64,000 nt of DNA, taken from positions 496,001 to 560,000 of the forward strand of contig NZ_QXNY01000005.1 of assembly GCF_003572205.1 (NCBI RefSeq), in the 5' to 3' direction. The DNA comes from Algihabitans albus (GTDB lineage: Bacteria; Pseudomonadota; Alphaproteobacteria; Kiloniellales; DSM-21159). Numbering within the stretch: the stretch's first letter is position 1; each line of letters opens with the position of its first letter. The position numbers were made by a program, and so were the translations under genes. Positions 1 through 8,294 of the stretch are shown here, in pieces. The notes beneath the pieces are model-generated. The model worked only from the letters and a program-made list of their open reading frames with translations, ran no database searches and was not told where the DNA came from.

Positions 1-1023
1 AATCGGGGCCAGTACGAGAATGGCCGCCGAGGTCTCGATGAACATGCCGACCACCAGAAGCATGAGATTGACGGCCAGCAGAAAGGCGAAACGGGATTCG
101 AAGAAGGTGTTGAACCAGCCGGCGATTTCGTTGGGCAGGCCCGAGCGGGCGATCAGGAAGGAGAAGAGGGCAGCTGCCGAGATGATCAGCATGATCGCGG
201 TGGTCGAGATCACCGTGCGCTTCAGGATCATGGGAATGTCGCGCCAGGAGAGTTCGCGATAGAAGCCGAAGCCGACCAGCAGCGCGGCGGCGACGGCGGC
301 GGCGCTCGCTTCCGTCGGCGTGAAGACACCCAGATAGATCCCGCCGATGATGATGATGGGCACCATGAGGGCGGGCAGCGCGGCCAAGGTCGCGGCGCGC
401 AGGCTCGGCCGGTCCTCGCGATCCTGAAAGCCGAGGCCGCGAATCCGGCAGATCACGATCACGGTCAGCATCAGGGCACTGGCGATCAGTATTCCTGGGC
501 CGATCCCCGCCACGAAAAGCTGGCCGATCGAGGTGTCCGTCGCGACGCCATAGAGAATCAAAGGGATCGAAGGGGGAATCAGAACGCCGAGTTCGGCCGA
601 GCTGGCTTGAACGGAGGCGGCGAAGGGTTTGGGGTAGGCGTGGCGCACCATCGCCGGGATCAGGATCGCGCCGATGGCGAAGGTGGTGGCGACGGAGGAT
701 CCCGAGACGCTGGCGAACATGAGGCAGGTCAGCACGCAGGAACAGGCCAGGCCGCCCTGAATGCCGCCGACCATCGCCTTGGCAAGATCGACCAGCCGTT
801 GGGAAATCCCGCCGGCGGACATGAGATTGCCGGCCAGGATGAACAGCGGGATCGCCATCAGCGGGAAGCTGTCGATGCCTGCGAACATGCGTTGCGCCAC
901 CAGCAGCATCGGCAAGCGGTCGTGCAGTTGAATGCCGACGACCGATGCCAGGCCGATGGCGATGGCGATGGGAACGCCGACGAAGATCAGGATGATCAGC
1001 GAGAGACCGATTGCGACGTTCAC
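1..1023 (-). CDS. dctM: TRAP transporter large permease DctM (partial, runs off left edge)
   Basis: Inner-membrane subunit of a TRAP transporter that couples ion influx to uptake of a small organic acid delivered by the periplasmic protein DctP. The reading frame is open for 341 codons from a GTG at 1023 to the window edge, so the usual 425-residue protein lacks its C-terminal part here. The N-terminus is a run of hydrophobic segments with the family pattern MAIPLFILAGNLM and the SGSSVATT stretch typical of DctM. The GTG overlaps the dctQ stop by 4 bases (GTGA), which implies translational coupling. Family assignment is firm; the substrate is inferred only from the adjacent denD-like gene. 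Confidence 0.93.
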   Translation of the reverse strand, partial: MNVAIGLSLIILIFVGVPIAIAIGLASVVGIQLHDRLPMLLVAQRMFAGIDSFPLMAIPLFILAGNLMSAGGISQRLVDLAKAMVGGIQGGLACSCVLTCLMFASVSGSSVATTFAIGAILIPAMVRHAYPKPFAASVQASSAELGVLIPPSIPLILYGVATDTSIGQLFVAGIGPGILIASALMLTVIVICRIRGLGFQDREDRPSLRAATLAALPALMVPIIIIGGIYLGVFTPTEASAAAVAAALLVGFGFYRELSWRDIPMILKRTVISTTAIMLIISAAALFSFLIARSGLPNEIAGWFNTFFESRFAFLLAVNLMLLVVGMFIETSAAILVLAPI

Positions 1024-1553
1024 AGGCTGTCTCCCGAAGAGCTGAGCGGCGTCTCGAGAGGAATGACGGCCGCCACGGCGTCGCGGCTTGACCAGGCGCG
1101 TGCTATGCAGCCGGCGATGGCGATCAGGGCGAAGACCGATCCCACCGGCAGCGCGGCATAGACCCAGGCGATGGAGACTTCGAGCGCTGCGAGCTTCTGG
1201 GCCGCCACCCGCTCGGTCATGCCCCAGCCCTGCCAAAAGAGGATTGCGAAAAACACGGCCGACAGGACGTTGGCGGCCAGGAACAGAGCCAGGCCGAGCC
1301 GGCGCGGCAGGGAGCGCTGGACGATCTCCATCGCGATCATCGAGCCGTGCCGGTAGGTTCCGGCGATTCCCATGAAGATCGCCCAAATCATCGCCGAACG
1401 CGTGATGACTTCGGACCAGGTCGAGGGTTGGCCCAGAACGAAGCGGGTGGTCACTTGCCACATGGCCAGCGAGGCGGCGATCACCAGGAAGATCATGGAG
1501 AAGGCCAGGGCGATCCTGGTCATCTGCCGTTCGAAGCTATGGAAGACGTTCAT
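1020..1553 (-). CDS. dctQ: TRAP transporter small permease DctQ
   Basis: Small membrane subunit of the TRAP system, 177 residues, a normal length for DctQ. It has four hydrophobic segments and the conserved pattern ITRSAMIWAIFMGIAGTY, followed by a basic loop and RRLGLALFL. DctQ bridges DctP and DctM in the inner membrane. It lies between dctP and dctM on the minus strand. Its stop overlaps the dctM GTG start by 4 bases, while 121 bases separate it from dctP; that spacer contains a strong hairpin. Assignment to the family is secure and the transported substrate is not shown by this subunit. Confidence 0.93.
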   Translation of the reverse strand: MNVFHSFERQMTRIALAFSMIFLVIAASLAMWQVTTRFVLGQPSTWSEVITRSAMIWAIFMGIAGTYRHGSMIAMEIVQRSLPRRLGLALFLAANVLSAVFFAILFWQGWGMTERVAAQKLAALEVSIAWVYAALPVGSVFALIAIAGCIARAWSSRDAVAAVIPLETPLSSSGDSL

Positions 1554-1611
1554 GTCACCCCATCAGCGATGTCGCCTCGTCGGCGCCTCGTTTCGCGCGC
1601 CGCGAAGAGAA

Positions 1612-1639
1612 CGCCAGGGCACAACAGGGTGCCCTGGCG
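1612..1639 (-). promoter_or_regulatory. Intercistronic hairpin between dctP and dctQ
   Basis: Perfect 11-bp inverted repeat, CGCCAGGGCAC at 1612-1622 and GTGCCCTGGCG at 1629-1639, with a 6-nt loop. It starts about 35 nt after the dctP stop. No T tract follows on the minus strand, so it is more likely an mRNA-stabilising or partial-termination element that raises binding-protein level over the permeases than a full terminator. Similar hairpins follow the binding-protein genes at 49.9 kb and 58.1 kb. Confidence 0.7.
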
Positions 1640-1674
1640 ATGAAGGCGAACTGAAAGACCTTACACGGCCGACC

Positions 1675-2646
1675 TTACTCGACAGCCTTGATGCGCTCGA
1701 CCATCTCGCTGCCGTACTGGTCGGTGTAAACGCTGTAGGAGGCCTCTGCGAGGTCGCGGAAGGGCGCCTTGTCGATCTCGGTGATGACCTCCATGCCGTT
1801 CTCCTGCAGCAGGGCGACGCCGGCTTCCTCGAGCCGGTTGACCTCGGCGCGGGTGGCTGCGACCGAGGCGGCAGCGGCTTCCTGGAACCAGCCCTTCTCC
1901 TCGTCGCTCAGGCCGTCCCACAGAAGTGGGGACACTAGAAGTACCGCCGGCGAATAGACGTGGCCGGTCAGGGAGACGTAGTTCTGTACTTCCCAGAAGT
2001 TCGAGGCCTTGATGACGGTGATGGGATTCTCCTGGCCGTCGACGACACCCTGCTGCAGGGCTGAGAAGAGCTCGGGGAAGGCCATCGGCGTCGGCGCCGC
2101 GCCCATCTCCTCGAAAGCGGCCATGTGCACGCGGTTCTCCATCGTGCGGAGCTTCAGGCCATTCAGGTCGTCGGGGGAGGTGACCGGACGGACCGAATTG
2201 GTGACGTGGCGGAAGCCGTTTTCAGACCAGGCCAGGCCGATCAGGTTGTGCTCGCCGATGCTCGCAAGCAGCTCCTGGCCGATCTCCCCGTCGAGCGTCT
2301 TGCGCGCATGGTCGTAGTCGCGGAACAGGAAGGGCAGGTCGAGGCTGTAGACCTCGGGCACGAAGTTGCCCAACGGGCCGGTCGAGGTGATGACCAGATC
2401 CAGGGAGCCGATCTGCAGTCCCTCGATCATGTCGCGCTCGCCGCCGAGCTGGCCGGCGGGCGCCTCGGTGCCCGTCCAATCGCCGCCCGAGACCTCGGCC
2501 AGGGTTTCGAGGAAGGCCTTCGCCCCGACACCGTAGTGACTCTGTGGCGACAGGGTATGACCCAGGGTGATGTTGTTCTGGGCCTGTGCGGCGCCGGTCA
2601 TGGCGACCGCCGCCGCGGCGGCGAGTCCGATAATCGTGTGTTTCAT
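1675..2646 (-). CDS. dctP: TRAP transporter substrate-binding protein DctP
   Basis: Periplasmic solute-binding protein of the TRAP system, 323 residues. A Sec signal peptide covers residues 1 to about 22 (MKHTIIGLAAAAAVAMTGAA, then QAQ). The mature part shows DctP-family features: GLKLRTMENRVHMAAFEEMGA, and FSALQQGVVDGQENPI, whose Arg (LRTMEN) is the position that normally contacts a substrate carboxylate. It follows the denD-like gene by about 31 bases and precedes dctQ, so all four genes probably form one operon read leftwards. The carboxylate ligand is likely a sugar acid given denD, but this is inference from context. Confidence 0.93.
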   Translation of the reverse strand: MKHTIIGLAAAAAVAMTGAAQAQNNITLGHTLSPQSHYGVGAKAFLETLAEVSGGDWTGTEAPAGQLGGERDMIEGLQIGSLDLVITSTGPLGNFVPEVYSLDLPFLFRDYDHARKTLDGEIGQELLASIGEHNLIGLAWSENGFRHVTNSVRPVTSPDDLNGLKLRTMENRVHMAAFEEMGAAPTPMAFPELFSALQQGVVDGQENPITVIKASNFWEVQNYVSLTGHVYSPAVLLVSPLLWDGLSDEEKGWFQEAAAASVAATRAEVNRLEEAGVALLQENGMEVITEIDKAPFRDLAEASYSVYTDQYGSEMVERIKAVE

Positions 2647-2677
2647 TTGGTTTCCTCCCTAGGGTGTAAGGCGTGTT

Positions 2678-3664
2678 TCACGCCGCTTCTGAAACAGTCT
2701 CCATGTGCGCCCGCAGCAGGGCTTCGAATCCTGCATCGGGTGCAAAGCCCAGCGCCTGAGCGCGGGGTGTTTCGATACCGCCGGGCCAACTCGATACGAT
2801 GGCCCCGATCTCGGCATTCGGGACCGGCCGAACGCGTGCGGCCACGGCTTCTCCCGCGATCTCCGCGAGGGTCGCCAGCATCTCTCCAACCGAGACCGAG
2901 ACGCCCGGAAGCGTAATCGATGTCTCTCCGTCCAACAGATCTTGGCGCAAGGCGGCGGCGTGGAACAGCGCCGAACGCGCATTGCCGGGCGACGCCAGGT
3001 GCAGGCGAAGGTCGGGGCCGACCGGCAGATCCGCAGGCAAGCCGGCCAAGGGCTCGCGCAGGATTCCGCTGGCAAAGCTCGAAGCGGCCTTGTTGGGCTT
3101 GCCCGGCCTGACCGCGATGGTGGGAAACCGCAGCGACCGGCCCAGGATGAAGCCCTTCCGGCTGGCGTCGCGAACAAGAATCTCACCCATCAGCTTTTGC
3201 GCGCCGTAACTGCTGCGCGGCTGGGGCTGTGTCGTATCGCTGATGATCTCGTTGGCGGCGCAGGAAAACACGGCGACCGACGAGGCGAAAAGAAGGACCG
3301 GCGGTTCCGGTAAGGTGCGAAGCGTCTCGATCAGTGCGAGCGTGGCGCCGAGATTGACCTGCATGCCGAGGCTGAAGTCCGCTTCGGCCGCGCTGGAAAC
3401 CACGGCGGCGAGGTGAACTACCAGGCCCGGCGCCTCTGCCGCGATGACGGCGAGCGTTTCGCGCCCGTCGATCGGGCCGGCCAAGGGTTGGATGATGTCG
3501 TAGGTCTTGGCGAGGTCGGCCAGAGGCTCCGTAGCCAGGTCGCAGACCAGGATGCGCGACACGCTGCGCTCGCTGCCGTTCACGCTCACGGTGCCTCTGC
3601 GCGCAAGGTCTTCGACGAACTGACGTCCTAGGAATCCACCGGCTCCCGTCACCAAGACGCGCAT
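2678..3664 (-). CDS. denD: D-erythronate dehydrogenase-like NAD-dependent SDR
   Basis: Extended short-chain dehydrogenase of 328 residues. The start at 3664 is chosen over an upstream ATG at 3727 because GGGAGGA precedes it by a few bases and the nucleotide-binding motif then sits at the N-terminus (G7-x-x-G10-x-x-G13). The catalytic Y153-x-x-x-K157 lies in SSYGAQKLMG. The segment VRPGKPNKAASSFASGI is highly characteristic of the DenD family, which oxidises D-erythronate (C2) to 2-oxo-tetronate with NAD+. It heads the TRAP operon and faces a LacI-type gene. The usual downstream kinase and decarboxylase genes (OtnK/OtnC type) are not visible and may lie beyond the left edge. Family match is strong; exact substrate is inferred. 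Confidence 0.82.
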   Translation of the reverse strand: MRVLVTGAGGFLGRQFVEDLARRGTVSVNGSERSVSRILVCDLATEPLADLAKTYDIIQPLAGPIDGRETLAVIAAEAPGLVVHLAAVVSSAAEADFSLGMQVNLGATLALIETLRTLPEPPVLLFASSVAVFSCAANEIISDTTQPQPRSSYGAQKLMGEILVRDASRKGFILGRSLRFPTIAVRPGKPNKAASSFASGILREPLAGLPADLPVGPDLRLHLASPGNARSALFHAAALRQDLLDGETSITLPGVSVSVGEMLATLAEIAGEAVAARVRPVPNAEIGAIVSSWPGGIETPRAQALGFAPDAGFEALLRAHMETVSEAA

Positions 3665-3712
3665 CGCACGTTCCTCCCAAGGCTTATTCTTTCGAACAAA
3701 CTGCCAGATGAA

Positions 3713-3726
3713 TGACAGCGCTGTCA
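3713..3726. promoter_or_regulatory. Perfect palindrome, candidate LacI-family operator
   Basis: TGACAGCGCTGTCA is a perfect 14-bp palindrome with a central CG, the usual symmetry of LacI-family operators. It lies 49 bases upstream of the denD start and about 110 bases upstream of the divergent LacI-type gene. A minus-strand -10-like TATAAA at 3743-3738 lies just upstream, so a bound repressor would sit near the denD transcription start. Binding by the neighbouring regulator is inferred from position and form. Confidence 0.75.
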
Positions 3727-3765
3727 ATTAGAGCCGATTTATAGCAAAATGCCAGAGCCCATCTG

Positions 3766-3774
3766 TGCTATACG
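3766..3774 (+). promoter_or_regulatory. Candidate extended -10 promoter of the LacI-type gene
   Basis: TGCTATACG fits an extended -10 element (TGn followed by a TATAAT-like hexamer) about 60 bases before the GTG start of the regulator. No good -35 is present at the expected distance, as is common for extended -10 promoters. Low-confidence prediction. Confidence 0.35.
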
Positions 3775-3834
3775 CTAACATTCCAGGGTTGTTGGCGCTG
3801 CAGCCGGAAAGACGGGGGGCGCATCGGAAGGCTC

Positions 3835-4848
3835 GTGACGATCCATCTCGACAAAACGGAGCGCGTGACGCTGGCCGATGTGGCCGGGGCCGCCGGCGTC
3901 AGTGAGATCACGGTGTCGCGTGTCGTGCGCGGCATGGCAAACGTGTCGCAAGCCACCGTCTCCAAGGTCGAGGAAGCGATTGCCCGGACGGGCTATGTTC
4001 GCAACCGCTTGGCCGGGGCAATGGCGGGGGACCTTTCCAACCAGATCGCGGTGATCCTGCCGTCCCTGTCGAACAGCGTTTTCGCCGATCTGCTGAACGG
4101 ACTGGAGGTGCGGCTGCAGTCGGCGGGTTTCCATTCGGTGCTCGGCATCTCCAACTACGACAGCGCGCGCGAAGCGAAGCTCGTCGAAAGCCTTTTGGGA
4201 TGGCAGCCTGGTGGGCTCGTCATTGCGCCGACCCGGCTGTCCGACCGTGCGGTGCGACTTTTGGAGCGCGTCCGGATTCCGGTGGTCGAGGTGATGGACA
4301 TTGACCGCGATCCCACCGACATGGTGGTCGGGATTTCCCACCGTCAGGCTGGTAAGTCCATGGCCTACTACCTGATCGGCCGGGGCTATCGGTCTTTCGG
4401 CTATGTTGGTCATGACATCGGCGCCGACCACCGCGCCGCGATCCGCCGCGACGGCTTTCGCGCAGCCTTGCAGGAAAGCGGCCTCGATTTCGAGACCGAG
4501 GTGACGGCCGAGGCGGAGTCCTCCGTGCCGCTCGGGCGCGAACTGACCGGGCGGATCCTGTCGCAGCGGGCGCCGCGGCTTCTCTATTTCTCCAACGACG
4601 ACATGGCGATGGGCGGGCTCTTCGAGGCGATGTCGAGAGGCTTGCAGGTTCCGCGAAATCTCGCGATTGCCGGCTTCAACGGCCTTCAGATCGGCCAGTC
4701 GGCGCCGGTCGCGCTGACCACCGTCGAGTCGCGCCGCTCGCTGATCGGGCAGCGGGCCGCGGATCAGCTGATCGCTCGTTTTGCCGGACAGAGCGTCGAG
4801 CGCCGGATCGATGTCGGCTTTACCCTGCTGCCCGGAGAGTCGGCCTAG
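3835..4848 (+). CDS. LacI/GntR-like sugar-acid regulator
   Basis: Transcription regulator of 337 residues starting at a GTG. The N-terminus has the LacI helix-turn-helix: VTLADVAGAAGVSEITVSR, then the hinge region ending GYVRNRLA. A periplasmic-binding-protein-like effector domain fills the rest, with IAVILPSLSNSVFADLLNGL as in the gluconate repressor subgroup. It is divergent from denD-dctPQM and a perfect palindrome sits between them, so it probably represses that operon until a sugar acid binds. The family is certain; the effector is inferred. Confidence 0.9.
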   Translation: MTIHLDKTERVTLADVAGAAGVSEITVSRVVRGMANVSQATVSKVEEAIARTGYVRNRLAGAMAGDLSNQIAVILPSLSNSVFADLLNGLEVRLQSAGFHSVLGISNYDSAREAKLVESLLGWQPGGLVIAPTRLSDRAVRLLERVRIPVVEVMDIDRDPTDMVVGISHRQAGKSMAYYLIGRGYRSFGYVGHDIGADHRAAIRRDGFRAALQESGLDFETEVTAEAESSVPLGRELTGRILSQRAPRLLYFSNDDMAMGGLFEAMSRGLQVPRNLAIAGFNGLQIGQSAPVALTTVESRRSLIGQRAADQLIARFAGQSVERRIDVGFTLLPGESA

Positions 4849-4928
4849 GGGTGGCCTGTCTGAGGATGGTCCATCGCGGACCGATCGTTTAGAGATGCGA
4901 GACGTAGAGAGGTGGGAATAGGGACGCC

Positions 4929-5303
4929 ATGTTCGGTCTCTTCGGTCTTTTCGGGAAGTCCAAGCAGCTGACGGCGCTGGAGGTGGAGCTGCGCGAAGCG
5001 GGACTGCATCCGCAGTTGCTGCAGGACTCGATCAAGCTGACCGTCCTGCGCCTGCTGCCCGAGGGCGGCAAGGCGGCGCGGCCCGACGAGTTGCGCGGCG
5101 CGGCCCAGCTCCTGGCCTACTGCATCCTGGGACCGCAGGACTTCGCGGAGGCGACGTCGCTTCGCGAGAAGGACGTCGTGGAACGGCGGTTGGACGCCGT
5201 GCTGGATCACCCGGACTCGCTGGACTCTCAGATCGTTCTCCTGGCGCTGACGACCGACAACGCCGATCCGGCTGTCGCCGAGCGCTTCGAGGCCGAGGGT
5301 TAG
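4929..5303 (+). CDS. Small protein of unknown function
   Basis: A 124-residue protein that I do not recognise. It starts MFGLFGLFGKSKQLTALEVE and continues with a helix-rich region (QLLQDSIKLTVLRLL, then DELRGAAQLLAYCILGPQDF) and an acidic C-terminus. The start has AGGGA upstream at 4920-4924. There is no signal peptide or long membrane segment beyond the short hydrophobic N-terminus. Codon choice is GC-rich at third positions and matches neighbouring genes, which supports a real gene. It sits alone between the LacI-type and MocR-type regulators, so context gives no role. Confidence 0.7.
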   Translation: MFGLFGLFGKSKQLTALEVELREAGLHPQLLQDSIKLTVLRLLPEGGKAARPDELRGAAQLLAYCILGPQDFAEATSLREKDVVERRLDAVLDHPDSLDSQIVLLALTTDNADPAVAERFEAEG

Positions 5304-5405
5304 AGCGCGGTCGTCCTTACGGGAATCGCACTCTAACTTTATGAGAGAGGCTGCCCGTACGGCTCGGAGAGGCGCGTCCGCCGGTCTTGCTTTCAAATCG
5401 CGATC

Positions 5406-5426
5406 CATACAAAATAGAAATGTATG
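5406..5426. promoter_or_regulatory. Inverted repeat overlapping the MocR-type start codon
   Basis: CATACA (5406-5411) and TGTATG (5421-5426) are perfect 6-bp arms with a 9-nt AT-rich spacer. The right arm contains the ATG of the downstream gene. Placement over the start suggests autoregulation by the GntR-type DNA-binding domain. The AT-rich patch contrasts with the GC-rich surroundings. Functional status is inferred. Confidence 0.45.
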
Positions 5427-6842
5427 TATACTCTGCCCAAAGCTAAGACCGCTGCCGCCGTTGAAGCGGCCTGGAGCCCGACGATCGACGAGGCCTCCGG
5501 GCCCCTCTATCTCGCGATCGCCGACGCCTTGTCCGCCGACGTTCTCTCCGGTCGCCTGTCGCATGGTGCGCGGCTTCCGCCGCAGCGCGCCTTGGCGGCG
5601 GCGCTCGGGATCGATTTCACCACGGTCAGCCGCGCCTACGCGGAGGCGACCCGGCGCGGCTTGGTGGAAGGTCGGGTCGGGCGGGGCACCTACGTGCGCG
5701 CCAGACGCCGCGCCGAGGCCGCCTCGGCGGCCAGTGGTCTCGTCGACATGAGCATGAATCTGCCGCCGCGCTTCGACGATCCGCAGCTCGTCGCCCGGAT
5801 GTGGGACGGCTTGTCCAGCCTCGAAGCCGAAGGCGGCCTGGATCTGCTGCTGCGCTACCAGGAAGCCGGCGGCACGAGTCACGACCGCTCCGCCGGGGCT
5901 CACTGGATGTCGCCCCGGCTGCCCGATGTCGCCGTCGAGCGGATCCTGGTCTGTCCCGGCGCGCAGGGTGCGCTCCTGGCCGTCGCCGGGATCCTGGCGG
6001 CGCCGGGTGAGACGATCTGTACCGAGGCGCTGACCTATCCCGGTTTTCGCTCGCTGGCGGCGCATCTGCGAATTCAAGTCGCGGGAGTTCCCGCCGACGC
6101 TGACGGTATCCGCCCCGACGCCTTCGAGGCGATCTGCAAGGATCGCCGGCCCAAGGCACTCTACTGCACGCCGACCCTGCAGAATCCGACCACGACCACG
6201 CTTCCGCTGTCCCGCCGTGAGGCCCTGGTCTCCATTGCGCGCCACCACGACGTCAAGATCATCGAGGACGATGCCTACGGTGCCCTGCCGAGTCGGTCCG
6301 TTTCGCCGCTCGCCGCGTTCGCACCCGATTTGGTCTATCATGTTGCCGGGCTCGCCAAGTGTATCGCGCCGGCGCTCAGGATCGCCTACCTGGTCGTCCC
6401 CGATGCCCGGGCTGCGGCGCGTGTCGCCGGGGCCATTCGGGCAACGGCCGGCATGGCTTCGCCCTTGACCGCCGCTCTGGCCACGGAGTGGATCGAGAAC
6501 GGCACCGCCGCGGCCATCCTCGCGGCGATTCGCCGGGAAGCCAGAGTGCGGCAGTCGATCGCCGCCAAAATCCTGCCGCCGGCCCTGACGCGGGCCGATC
6601 CGGAGGGCTTCCATGTCTGGCTGCAGCTTGCGGAGCCCTGGACGCGCGGCGAGTTCGCGGCGCACCTGCGTTCGGCCGGGGTCGGCGTCGTCGGCAGCGA
6701 CGCCTTCGCGCTGGTCTCGCCGCCGGAAGCCGTCAGATTGGGGCTTGGCGCCGCGGCCAGTCGTGCCGAGCTCGAAAGAAGCCTTCAGATCGCTGCGGAC
6801 CTTCTGGCTCAGCCACCGGCCATGTCGTCCATGGTCGTGTAA
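5424..6842 (+). CDS. MocR-type regulator (GntR wHTH fused to aminotransferase fold)
   Basis: A 472-residue PLP-dependent transcription regulator. Residues about 25-95 form a GntR winged helix (LPPQRALAAALGIDFTTVSR, then a GRVGRGTYV wing). The rest is a fold-type I aminotransferase domain with N254 in PTLQNPTTTT, the IEDDAYG motif (D283, Y285) and the PLP-binding lysine K312 in HVAGLAKCIAP. All key cofactor residues are present, so PLP binding is likely. MocR proteins often control a neighbouring PLP, amino acid or transport gene; here the next gene downstream encodes an unrelated DUF983 protein and the target is not evident. An inverted repeat covers its own start. Confidence 0.9.
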   Translation: MYTLPKAKTAAAVEAAWSPTIDEASGPLYLAIADALSADVLSGRLSHGARLPPQRALAAALGIDFTTVSRAYAEATRRGLVEGRVGRGTYVRARRRAEAASAASGLVDMSMNLPPRFDDPQLVARMWDGLSSLEAEGGLDLLLRYQEAGGTSHDRSAGAHWMSPRLPDVAVERILVCPGAQGALLAVAGILAAPGETICTEALTYPGFRSLAAHLRIQVAGVPADADGIRPDAFEAICKDRRPKALYCTPTLQNPTTTTLPLSRREALVSIARHHDVKIIEDDAYGALPSRSVSPLAAFAPDLVYHVAGLAKCIAPALRIAYLVVPDARAAARVAGAIRATAGMASPLTAALATEWIENGTAAAILAAIRREARVRQSIAAKILPPALTRADPEGFHVWLQLAEPWTRGEFAAHLRSAGVGVVGSDAFALVSPPEAVRLGLGAAASRAELERSLQIAADLLAQPPAMSSMVV

Positions 6843-6951
6843 GCCCGGCGACGCTCGTGTCCTCAATATTGCTCTCGACATTGTATGGTAATTGACTGCA
6901 TATACTTTTCTGTCGCGCACAGGCGGCAAGGGATCGAAGGACGCGTTTCCA

Positions 6952-7362
6952 ATGTCGTCGGACAAGGCTTGGCCCCGCCTATCTCCCGTCCACACCGGTA
7001 TCCGGGGAAAGTGTCCTCGTTGTGGAAAGGGGCGGCTCTTCGAGGGGTTCCTGAAGCTGCGCGACGGCTGCGATGTCTGCGGCCTCGACTATTCCTTCGC
7101 GGACCCCGCCGACGGGCCCGCATTTTTTGTCATCTGCTTCGGTTGCGTGCCCAGTGTCGTGCTCGCCATCCTGATCGAGATCCAGTTCTCGGCCCCCTAC
7201 TGGGTGCACCTCGTCACCAGTCTGCCCTTCATGCTCCTGACCTGCATTCCGCCCCTGCGGCCTCTGAAGGGATGGCTCGTGGCCAGCCAGTTCTTCTACA
7301 AGGCCCGCGAAGGGCGGTTGGTGGAGAAGCCGTTGGCAGCGGACACCGACGACCCGGCCTGA
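6952..7362 (+). CDS. DUF983 zinc-ribbon membrane protein
   Basis: A 136-residue protein of the DUF983 family. The start at 6952 is preferred to a TTG 60 bases upstream because an AAGGA lies ahead of it and the zinc ribbon then falls near the N-terminus: C21-x-x-C24 in KCPRCGKGRLFEGF, and C40-x-x-C43 in GCDVCGLDY. Two hydrophobic segments follow (FFVICFGCVPSVVLAILI and LVTSLPFMLLTCIPPL), so it should be anchored in the inner membrane with the ribbon in the cytoplasm. The family is widespread in alphaproteobacteria, sometimes near respiratory oxidase genes; its biochemical function is unknown. Confidence 0.85.
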   Translation: MSSDKAWPRLSPVHTGIRGKCPRCGKGRLFEGFLKLRDGCDVCGLDYSFADPADGPAFFVICFGCVPSVVLAILIEIQFSAPYWVHLVTSLPFMLLTCIPPLRPLKGWLVASQFFYKAREGRLVEKPLAADTDDPA

Positions 7363-7376
7363 GGCCACTCCCGTCT

Positions 7377-8294
7377 CTAGGCTGAGACCGGTCCGAGCGC
7401 TTCGGCCAGGAAGGTCAGAATCGCCTGGGTGAAGACGTCGTTGCGGTCGCCGGCGACCATGTGACCGGCGTTGGAGACGTCGACCAGACGGGCGTGGGGC
7501 ACGAGGCCCAGAAAGTGCGCGGCCTCCTCCTCGGTCACCAGGGTGCTGAGGCGGCCGCGCACCAAAAGGGTCGGCATGGTCAAGCAGCGTGCGGCGGCGT
7601 CCAGGCTCGGCTCGTCCAGGCTCGACTGGATGTTGCCCGGTCCCTCGACGAAGGCCGGGTCCCAATGCCAACGCAGCCGGCCGTCGCCGTCGCGCCGCAG
7701 GTTTTTCGCCAAGCCCGCCAGGTCGCGCGGACGGGGGCGATGAGGCAGGTAGCGGGCGACCGCGTCGGCGGCCTCCTCCAGATCGGTGAAGCCGTGCTCC
7801 AGGTCGGCGGCCATGAAGCTCAGCACCTCCTCCACGCCCTCCTGGCGCAGGCGCGGCGTGACGTCGACCAGGACCGCTCCGGCGAAGGGCGGCTCTTGAC
7901 CGGACTTGGCCGCGACGGCGGCGGCCGTCATGACGGCCAGGCCGCCGAGCGAGGCGCCGATGACGACCGGCCGCCGCGGCAAGGCGGCGGTGACGTCGAG
8001 CAGGTCCTCGGCAAAGCGGCGGATGGCGTAGTCCTGGTCCGGTGCCCAGGCGCTCTGGCCGTGGCCGCGCTGGTCGAGGGCGACCGCCCGCCAGCCGGCC
8101 TTCGCCAGACGGCGGGCCGTCGCCTTCCAGGCGGCGCGGGTCTGACCGCCGCCATGGAGCAGCAGGATCGGCGGAGCGGTCGCCTCGCCGTGGTCCTCTC
8201 CCGCGAGGCGCAGGCCGGCGCGGCTACGGAAAACGATGTCCCAAATCTCCGGATGGGCGGCTTTTGTCTCCGACGTCTGGCTCGGCTGGCTCAT
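7377..8294 (-). CDS. Alpha/beta hydrolase coupled to hutU
   Basis: A 305-residue alpha/beta-hydrolase. The oxyanion-hole motif HGGG is at residues 47-50, the nucleophile S115 in GASLGG, and the catalytic His near residue 278 in NAGHMVAGD. The start at 8294 overlaps the hutU stop at 8291-8293 in an ATGA, so it is translated with urocanase. The organisation suggests a role linked to histidine breakdown or to a side product of it. No standard hut step needs such an enzyme, and the substrate cannot be read from the sequence. Confidence 0.88.
   Translation of the reverse strand: MSQPSQTSETKAAHPEIWDIVFRSRAGLRLAGEDHGEATAPPILLLHGGGQTRAAWKATARRLAKAGWRAVALDQRGHGQSAWAPDQDYAIRRFAEDLLDVTAALPRRPVVIGASLGGLAVMTAAAVAAKSGQEPPFAGAVLVDVTPRLRQEGVEEVLSFMAADLEHGFTDLEEAADAVARYLPHRPRPRDLAGLAKNLRRDGDGRLRWHWDPAFVEGPGNIQSSLDEPSLDAAARCLTMPTLLVRGRLSTLVTEEEAAHFLGLVPHARLVDVSNAGHMVAGDRNDVFTQAILTFLAEALGPVSA

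Noticed and set aside
607-1161. Long plus-strand open frame opposite dctM and dctQ
   Set aside because: Low-complexity Gly/Asp/Gln-rich translation typical of antisense frames in GC-rich DNA; the minus-strand TRAP genes explain the region.
4845-6995. 716-codon minus-strand open frame opposite the MocR-type gene
   Set aside because: Arg/Gly-rich composition, no domain, and the plus strand carries a complete PLP-dependent regulator with all motifs.
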